Source of the DNA: Undibacterium umbellatum
GTDB taxonomy: Bacteria; Pseudomonadota; Gammaproteobacteria; Burkholderiales; Burkholderiaceae_D
Length of the DNA stretch: 64,000 nt
Assembly (NCBI RefSeq): GCF_014284125.1
Contig: NZ_JACOFX010000005.1
Location: 264,677 to 328,676, forward strand
Reading direction: 5' to 3'
Numbering within the stretch: position 1 is the stretch's first letter; each line of letters starts with the position of its first letter. The position numbers and the translations under genes are program-made. Positions 59,034 to 64,000 of this stretch are shown here, piece by piece. Below the pieces are notes generated by a model that saw only the letters and a program-made list of their open reading frames with translations, was not told where the DNA came from and made no database searches.

Positions 59034-59837
59034 TCAAGCCAAAGGGATTTGCTGTTTCTTGGCAAGGGCGTCGATGTCTTGCCAGATCGTCATTTGATTC
59101 AGCAGACGTGTTGCCGGATCCAGCATGGGATTCAGGTTGAAGAAGCGTTCCAGGGAGGTTTCATCAAAGCTGCTATGCTGGGAAAAATTGATACGTCCAT
59201 ACTGCTTGCGGAATGCATGCAATAAATCGGCTGGCGTATCCTTGTGCCAGGATTGCATGAGGCCACCCACCATCAATGCGGTATCGGTGGTCTGTTCCAG
59301 CGAACGTGGGCTGCGAGAACTGGCAACATCGCGATAGTCTAGCAGGCGCGGGAAGTATAACTTCTTGATCCATGCTGCGGGTATGCCGCCTTCACGCATG
59401 AGTGCGCCGCTACGCCACAGCTTCCAGCTTTTTTCGGCTTCGTTATCGGATACAAAGTGCGTGTCGGCCTTCAGTACGCAATCTTCACCCAGTTCTATTT
59501 CCAGTATCACGGGCAAGCCAGCCCCTAAGGCGATGTTTTCCAGTTCCGGCATTTGTGGCTTTTCACCCAACTGGCTTTGCAGGGCATTGACAAATTGTCC
59601 CAGCACTTGCTGGTGTTCCTGGTGCAGGCTGCTGGTGGCCTTGCAGAATGCCGCACAGGCGGCAAAATAGGCCATCAGTTCTCCCACCATGATGCCGCTT
59701 GCAGGCAGGCTCTCTTCTTCCTGAAATCCCTGGCGTGGCATGTCTGCCGCCAGGCCATGACGCAGGATGGGATACAACTGGGTGGAAATGCAACCAAATT
59801 TGACGTGGCTGCCAGCGGCGAGCTTAAATTCTGACAT
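59034..59837 (-). CDS. Hypothetical protein upstream-linked to arsC
   Basis: 267 residues; I do not recognise the family. Soluble, no signal peptide or membrane helix; mostly helical with HQEHQQVLGQFVNALQSQLGEKP, a central ALGAGLPVILEIELGEDCVLKADTHFVSDNEAEKSWKLWRSG, and a C-terminal SFDETSLERFFNLNPMLDPATRLLNQMTIWQDIDALAKK. No conserved cysteine cluster, P-loop or metal motif seen. It starts 6 bases after the end of the ArsC-like gene on the same strand, so the two are one unit. A DNA- or protein-binding role cannot be argued from the sequence. Confidence 0.6.
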   Translation of the reverse strand: MSEFKLAAGSHVKFGCISTQLYPILRHGLAADMPRQGFQEEESLPASGIMVGELMAYFAACAAFCKATSSLHQEHQQVLGQFVNALQSQLGEKPQMPELENIALGAGLPVILEIELGEDCVLKADTHFVSDNEAEKSWKLWRSGALMREGGIPAAWIKKLYFPRLLDYRDVASSRSPRSLEQTTDTALMVGGLMQSWHKDTPADLLHAFRKQYGRINFSQHSSFDETSLERFFNLNPMLDPATRLLNQMTIWQDIDALAKKQQIPLA

Positions 59838-59843
59838 GGCGGC

Positions 59844-60206
59844 TCAGGCTTTCTTGAATAGAGTGAGGACGTGTTCCGGCGGACGTCCTATTGCCGCTTT
59901 ATTTTGGTAAGTGACTATTGGCCTTTGCAATAAATGCGGGTGAGAGACGATGGCTGACAAGACTTCTGGGATATCGGCCTTAGCCAGGTGCAGGCTGGCA
60001 TATTCAACTTCATTATTGCGCAGCATGACCTGTATATCATCTGTGCCTAGTGCTTCCCACAGCTTGTGCAATTCATTAACATGCAAAGGTGTTTTTTGAT
60101 AATCAATCACTTGCAGGGCCAGTTGAGCGTTGCCCGCATGCGCCTGCACCAGTGCCAGGGTTTCGCGCGATTTCGAGCAGTGTGGATTGTGGTAAATCGT
60201 AATCAT
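59844..60206 (-). CDS. arsC: Arsenate reductase-like protein, ArsC/YfgD family
   Basis: 120 residues. Thioredoxin-like ArsC fold: MITIYHNPHCSKSRETL with catalytic Cys10, VIDYQKTPLHVNELHKLWEALG, EVLSAIVSHPHLLQRPIVTYQNKAAIGRPPEHVLTLF with the substrate arginines. Glutaredoxin-linked arsenate reductases have this pattern; chromosomal YfgD-type members without arsB or arsR nearby, as here, may have another duty. Followed by the unrecognised gene. Confidence 0.88.
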   Translation of the reverse strand: MITIYHNPHCSKSRETLALVQAHAGNAQLALQVIDYQKTPLHVNELHKLWEALGTDDIQVMLRNNEVEYASLHLAKADIPEVLSAIVSHPHLLQRPIVTYQNKAAIGRPPEHVLTLFKKA

Positions 60207-60263
60207 CTATCTATCATCATTCTATGGTGCTGCCGTGTCAACACGGCATATTTAAATCAGGGT

Positions 60264-60833
60264 TCAAAATTTGAGTTCCATGCCTAGTAAAACCAGCACT
60301 CCCAGTACCGCAAAAACTGCTGCAGCACACCAGCGTACGTACTTGAAAGGAAAATTCGGTGCAGCAATCTTGCCCAGAAATACTGCTGGCACATCGGCAA
60401 TCAACATACCTAGCGTAGTTCCGGCAATTACCATTGTCAGGTCAGAATATTTTGCTGCCAGTGCCACCGTCGCCAACTGGGTTTTATCGCCAATTTCAGC
60501 GATGAAAAAGGTCACGCAAGTCAGCATGAAAACGCCGTAGCGGCTTTCATTGATACCGCCATCATCCATTTCATCCGGTTTCAGCGTCCAGGCAGCAATT
60601 GCTAAAAAAGACAGGCCCAGCAGATAGCGCATGACCGTACCGTCTACATGCGTGGCGACCAGTTGGCCCAACAAACCAGCCAGGGTATGGTTGGCCAGTG
60701 TGGCGACCAGGATACCCAACACGATAGGGCCAGGCTTTTTATAACGGGCAGCCAATAGTAGTGCAAGCAATTGAGTTTTATCACCAATTTCACCAACGGT
60801 GACAGCGAGGACAGAGACGAGGAAAGCTTCCAT
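60264..60833 (-). CDS. GDT1/TMEM165 (UPF0016) family manganese exporter
   Basis: 189 residues from the ATG at 60833 (MEAFLVSVLAVTVG); the frame runs 27 codons further into the leader. Two repeats, each with the cation motif E-x-GDKT: Glu15 (GEIGDKTQLLAL) and Glu113 (AEIGDKTQLATV), and six helices. This family exports Mn2+ (MneA type) or exchanges Ca2+/Mn2+. The yybP-ykoY riboswitch in its leader supports manganese. The gene is transcribed toward arsC, 57 bases before it. Confidence 0.9.
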   Translation of the reverse strand: MEAFLVSVLAVTVGEIGDKTQLLALLLAARYKKPGPIVLGILVATLANHTLAGLLGQLVATHVDGTVMRYLLGLSFLAIAAWTLKPDEMDDGGINESRYGVFMLTCVTFFIAEIGDKTQLATVALAAKYSDLTMVIAGTTLGMLIADVPAVFLGKIAAPNFPFKYVRWCAAAVFAVLGVLVLLGMELKF

Positions 60834-60840
60834 GAGAAAA

Positions 60841-60889
60841 GGCGGGATGGGGAAATTTGTCCGATGACAGCTACATCCCGCCCCATCCC
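60841..60889 (-). promoter_or_regulatory. Expression platform of the manganese riboswitch
   Basis: On the minus strand GGGATGGGG (60889-60881) and GGCGGGATG (60882-60874) can each pair perfectly with parts of CCCCATCCCGCC (60852-60841), but not both at once. The right arm ends 8 bases before the ATG. This is a candidate switch between two hairpins controlling ribosome access. Confidence 0.55.
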
Positions 60890-60904
60890 TGGTCAGCGGA
60901 AACA

Positions 60905-61046
60905 TAACTATCAAAGGTCTTGCCCAATACAGTCAGCGCACATTATTAATGTACTTGCTAAGCTCTGTATCAAACGCACCATGACCAGTTGGCCAAGTAT
61001 GTTGATGCGTCTTCCCCGAAAAACCGGAGCAGGCTACTCCCCAATG
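60905..61046 (-). ncRNA. yybP-ykoY manganese riboswitch
   Basis: Read on the minus strand: GGGGAGTAGCC (61042 downward), then CAACATACTTGG (61004-60993), then GGGCAAGACCTTTG (60925-60912), in the order and approximate distances of the yybP-ykoY aptamer, whose two conserved loops form the Mn2+ site. The leader precedes a manganese exporter of the GDT1 family, a known genomic association. Exact ends are estimates. Confidence 0.88.
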
Positions 61047-61059
61047 AAAGAGAAGCGCC

Positions 61060-61065
61060 ATTATA
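61060..61065 (-). promoter_or_regulatory. -10 hexamer for the riboswitch transcript
   Basis: A perfect TATAAT on the minus strand, 13-18 bases upstream of the GGGGAG that begins the aptamer. No good -35 is visible at 17 bases. Confidence 0.6.
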
Positions 61066-61185
61066 ACGCATAGCCACCCTGAGATCAGCTTTGATTGATT
61101 TGACGATGTTTTACTGGCCCGAAAGATACCTGCTTGCTACACTGAAATGCACAGGAATATCATTTAGCCAATTTGAGGCAAACTG

Positions 61186-61935
61186 ATGACGGCAACTTTA
61201 TCCAGCTATTTCATGAATTTTTGGTCAGTGGCTGAATTGCATGCGAATGCAATCATCTTTCTGAATCTGGCCGGCGCCATGTTGCTGGGCTTTGTGGTTG
61301 GCTACGAACGCTCTTATCATGGCCGCGCTGCTGGCATGCGCACCTATGGCCTGGTGTGCATGGCCTCTGCTGCCCTGGTGGTGATTTCAGGTTACCCTGA
61401 TTTCTGGTTTGGTTCGCGCGCACTCAATCCTGTCAGTCTCGATCCTTCGCGCACCATACAGGGCATAGTCACCGGCATAGGTTTCCTTGGCGCAGGTGTC
61501 ATCATGCGTGAAGGTTTTACCATTAGCGGTTTGACGACAGCCGCCTCATTGTGGGCTTCTTCCGCGATAGGTGTGATGGTCGGTGTCGGCTTTTATGCGG
61601 CAGCCATTTTACTGGCATTTTTATCGGCAGCATGCATGATCTGGGTATCCAGGCTGGAGTCCTGGTTGCCATCGCGGCCCGCAGTAGCGATCACCATGCA
61701 ATTCAAGCAAGGATACATACCCAGAGAAGATGCCCTGCGTAAAATGGCTTTGGAGCGCGGCTATGAAATTGCTACTGGCACCTTGAACATCAGTTGCCGC
61801 GACGGACGCGCTGAATGGCGTTTTGTTGCCGTGGGACTGAGTCGCAAGCTGGCAACACGCATCAGTGAATTGTCACTGGAACTGGGTGCGTTTGAAGGGA
61901 TGGAGTTTTACCAGATTGCACATGCGAGAAACTGA
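61186..61935 (+). CDS. MgtC/SapB family protein
   Basis: 249 residues. Inner-membrane N-terminal domain with LNLAGAMLLGFVVGYERSYHGRAAGMRTYGLVCMASAALVVISGYPDF, TIQGIVTGIGFLGAGVIMREGFTISGLTTAASLWASSAIGVMVGVGFYAAAILLAFLSA, the hallmark of MgtC, then a C-terminal soluble domain (AVAITMQFKQGYIPREDALRKMALERGYEIATG). MgtC proteins modulate ATP synthase and help under low magnesium. Divergent from the riboswitch transcript; GAGGCAAACTG precedes the ATG. Confidence 0.93.
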   Translation: MTATLSSYFMNFWSVAELHANAIIFLNLAGAMLLGFVVGYERSYHGRAAGMRTYGLVCMASAALVVISGYPDFWFGSRALNPVSLDPSRTIQGIVTGIGFLGAGVIMREGFTISGLTTAASLWASSAIGVMVGVGFYAAAILLAFLSAACMIWVSRLESWLPSRPAVAITMQFKQGYIPREDALRKMALERGYEIATGTLNISCRDGRAEWRFVAVGLSRKLATRISELSLELGAFEGMEFYQIAHARN

Positions 61936-61958
61936 ATCCTGAGCAAGCAGCCCATAGA

Positions 61959-62573
61959 TCAGGGCAGTTTAACCCCCTGTTTTTCTGATGTGCTGACAGG
62001 CACTCCCAGCATGCCCTGCATGAAAATCTGCGTCACCAGGATGGCAAAGTCTGCATAAGAAATTTTGTCGGCCTCCTGATGCGGTTTTAGCCAGGTAAAA
62101 GTCCAGTTAATCATGCCAAATAGCAGCATGGTGATGGCACTGCGGTTATGTGCCGTGGTGCGCTCAGGGAAGCTGCGCTGTATTGCTGCGGCAAACAAGT
62201 CGACGATTTTTCTCTGTGCATCGAGGATCAGCTTGCGTTGCGGCGATTCCAGGAACTTGACATCATTCAGCAAGGCGATATGTCGGGTTTGGGAGTGTTC
62301 ATACTCAGCCAGGAAAGCGGCGATCAGGGCAGGCAAATTCTGATGACTCTCTGCCAGAGCGATCAAGACTCTGGTATAACGGTCCAGCAAATCGAACAAG
62401 ATCGCCTCTTTGCTGGGGTAGTAGTGGTACAGTCTGGCCTTGGAAGTGCCACAGGTTTGCGCTAGCAAACTCATGGAAGTGCCAGGATAGCTATGATTGG
62501 CAAAAGCCGTGGCTGCCTTTTCCAGGATATCGTCGCGTTGTAATTGATGATTGGATGCGAGGGTGCGGGCCAT
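61959..62573 (-). CDS. TetR family transcriptional regulator
   Basis: 204 residues from the ATG at 62573; a GTG 19 codons upstream is also open. HTH: QLQRDDILEKAATAFANHSYPGTSMSLLAQTCGTSKARLYHYYPSKEAILFDLLDRY, then a helical ligand domain of the TetR_C_33 sort (AERTTAHNRSAITMLLFGMINWTFTWLKPHQEADKISYADFAILVTQIFMQGM). The HYYPSKEAIL segment resembles regulators of fatty-acid or hydroxybutyrate metabolism. No target gene adjoins; MgtC ends 23 bases from it, convergent. Confidence 0.88.
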   Translation of the reverse strand: MARTLASNHQLQRDDILEKAATAFANHSYPGTSMSLLAQTCGTSKARLYHYYPSKEAILFDLLDRYTRVLIALAESHQNLPALIAAFLAEYEHSQTRHIALLNDVKFLESPQRKLILDAQRKIVDLFAAAIQRSFPERTTAHNRSAITMLLFGMINWTFTWLKPHQEADKISYADFAILVTQIFMQGMLGVPVSTSEKQGVKLP

Positions 62574-62808
62574 GGTGAGAATTTTCGATATGTTGCCAGC
62601 ATCATAGCTTGATCTGAAGGGTGATGACACTTATGACGAAAATTACAACAATGCCTCAAATGGCTGCGTGAATTCATTTCCACAAAAATGAAAAACAAAA
62701 TGGTATGTATTAAAAATATCATTTTATTAATTTCAAATAAAATCAAATACTTAGCCTGATTTTTGAGGCTTTCCTTTTCCACATTGAGAAGGAGTTTGCA
62801 AATAGGTG

Positions 62809-62837
62809 TTGACAGATGGGGGAAGTATCTCCATAAT
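62809..62837 (+). promoter_or_regulatory. Strong sigma70 promoter of the tRNA-tuf operon
   Basis: TTGACA (62809-62814), a 17-base spacer, CATAAT (62832-62837). Start near 62844, a few bases before tRNA-Tyr. The about 175 bases before it, after the TetR gene, are AT-rich and may be an UP-element region. Confidence 0.82.
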
Positions 62838-62851
62838 CCGGGGTTCCCTGC

Positions 62852-62937
<86 letters not shown>

Positions 62938-62985
62938 CAGGTAAAGAATTGAATTAAGAAATTAGCGGCTGAAGTGGTGGCCTTT

Positions 62986-63059
62986 GCGGGTGTAGCTCAA
63001 TGGTAGAGCTGAAGCCTTCCAAGCTTATGACGAGGGTTCGATTCCCTTCACCCGCTCCA
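62986..63059 (+). tRNA. tRNA-Gly (anticodon TCC)
   Basis: 74 bases. Acceptor GCGGGTG pairs with CACCCGC; anticodon loop CTTCCAA with TCC at 63018-63020; T-loop GGTTCGATTCC; CCA encoded. Follows tRNA-Tyr by 48 bases. Confidence 0.96.
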
Positions 63060-63092
63060 GTTTTACTTGCGCGGGGTTTTGCGCAGCAAGCT

Positions 63093-63167
<75 letters not shown>

Positions 63168-63243
63168 TTTAGTCTGGTGTTTTCAAGTCTGATTTGTCGG
63201 GCGCGTGCCTGAGCATTCTCATCAAAATCGTTAGGAGTCCAAA

Positions 63244-64000
63244 ATGGCAAAAGGTAAGTTCGAGCGCACCAAGCCGCACGTAAACGTTGGCACAATTGGT
63301 CACGTTGATCACGGCAAAACCACACTGACAGCAGCGATTGCAACAGTACTGTCGAAGAAATTCGGCGGCGAAGCTAAAGCATACGACCAGATCGATGCAG
63401 CACCAGAAGAAAAAGCGCGCGGTATTACTATTAATACAGCCCACGTAGAGTACGAAACAGCTGGTCGTCACTACGCCCACGTTGACTGCCCAGGCCATGC
63501 TGATTATGTTAAAAACATGATTACTGGTGCTGCTCAGATGGACGGCGCTATTCTGGTTTGCTCCGCAGCAGACGGCCCAATGCCACAAACTCGCGAACAC
63601 ATCCTGTTGGCACGTCAAGTTGGCGTTCCATACATCATCGTATTCCTGAACAAGTGCGACATGGTTGACGATGCAGAATTGCTGGAACTGGTTGAAATGG
63701 AAGTTCGTGAATTGCTCTCCAAATACGAATTCCCAGGCGACGACCTGCCGATCATTCAAGGTTCCGCTAAACTGGCCCTCGAAGGCGACAAAGGTCCTCT
63801 GGGCGAAGAAGCCATCATGAAGCTGGCTGACGCTTTGGATTCCTACATCCCAACACCAGAACGTGCTGTTGATGGCGCCTTCCTGTTGCCAGTGGAAGAC
63901 GTATTCTCCATCTCCGGTCGCGGTACAGTCGTTACTGGCCGTATCGAACGCGGTATCGTCAAAGTTGGCGAAGAGATCGAAATCGTTGGTATCAAAGACA
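63244..64000 (+). CDS. tuf: Elongation factor Tu (3' end outside the window)
   Basis: 252 codons are present and continue past the edge. AGGAG lies 8 bases before the [35 protein letters not shown] holds G1 (GHVDHGKT); [12 protein letters not shown] is switch [26 protein letters not shown] is G3; NKCD is G4; GSAKLAL is G5; then domain 2 begins ([24 protein letters not shown]). EF-Tu brings aminoacyl-tRNA to the ribosome. In Burkholderiales this copy lies after tRNA-Tyr-Gly-Thr and before tRNA-Trp, secE and nusG. Confidence 0.98.
   Translation, partial: MAKGKFERTKPHVNVGTIGHVDHGKTTLTAAIATVLSKKFGGEAKAYDQIDAAPEEKARGITINTAHVEYETAGRHYAHVDCPGHADYVKNMITGAAQMDGAILVCSAADGPMPQTREHILLARQVGVPYIIVFLNKCDMVDDAELLELVEMEVRELLSKYEFPGDDLPIIQGSAKLALEGDKGPLGEEAIMKLADALDSYIPTPERAVDGAFLLPVEDVFSISGRGTVVTGRIERGIVKVGEEIEIVGIKD

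Overview
The window looks like the chromosome of a betaproteobacterium of the order Burkholderiales, most probably family Oxalobacteraceae (Undibacterium/Herbaspirillum-like). The reasons are the tRNA-Tyr, tRNA-Gly, tRNA-Thr, tuf order at the right end, moderate GC content, many LysR regulators, and the C-P lyase and homogentisate gene sets. No transposase, phage gene, plasmid gene or CRISPR array was seen. The family assignment is inference; no database was searched.

Left third (1-24 kb): a DUF2804 protein cut by the window edge; a membrane serine protease with a degenerate J-domain; amtB behind a sigma54/NtrC-type promoter; a nitronate monooxygenase; rlmF; a DUF3455 lipoprotein; an Lrp regulator; a BaeSR-like two-component system with a cytoplasmic solute-binding-like protein downstream and a di-haem peroxidase divergent from it; tdk; an Hsp20 gene with a sigma32-type promoter and a ROSE-type RNA thermometer; an OprB porin; lldD and a LysR gene; hmgA-fahA (end of tyrosine degradation); and an ECF sigma/anti-sigma pair.

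Middle (24-39 kb): a LysR gene divergent from a possible uptake operon, made of a TonB-dependent receptor, an alpha/beta hydrolase and a complete branched-chain-amino-acid-type ABC importer. Then come a GNAT acetyltransferase, a DUF4272 protein, and a LysR/azoreductase/pirin/DoxX group. The intergenic spaces here are rich in structured repeats. Two copies of a roughly 300 bp element share hairpins with compensated base changes. A twin-palindrome unit occurs twice, once nested inside one of those copies. Three elements share a GTACTWAAGTAC-type core.

Phosphonate region (39-51 kb): phnC-phnD-phnE-(PhnZ-like HD oxygenase) on the plus strand; a DUF1045-PhnN fusion and a divergent PhnM on the minus strand; then phnGHIJKLM on the plus strand. 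Three promoters carry Pho-box half-sites in 11-bp register with a -10 hexamer exactly 10 bases downstream, so the locus is probably one PhoB regulon. Together the genes import phosphonates, break C-P bonds through C-P lyase, and recycle the cyclic ribose phosphate to PRPP through the fused enzyme. phnE carries a +1 frameshift in a run of eight T.

Right end (51-64 kb): ttcA with two pterin-type genes (FolB and an SDR); a MidA-like methyltransferase; a small DUF2905 membrane protein; an atypical response regulator with TPR repeats followed by an HDOD-GAF protein; a LysE exporter; arsC with an unrecognised gene; a GDT1-family Mn exporter under a yybP-ykoY riboswitch; MgtC; a TetR regulator; and three tRNA genes leading into tuf, which the window edge cuts.
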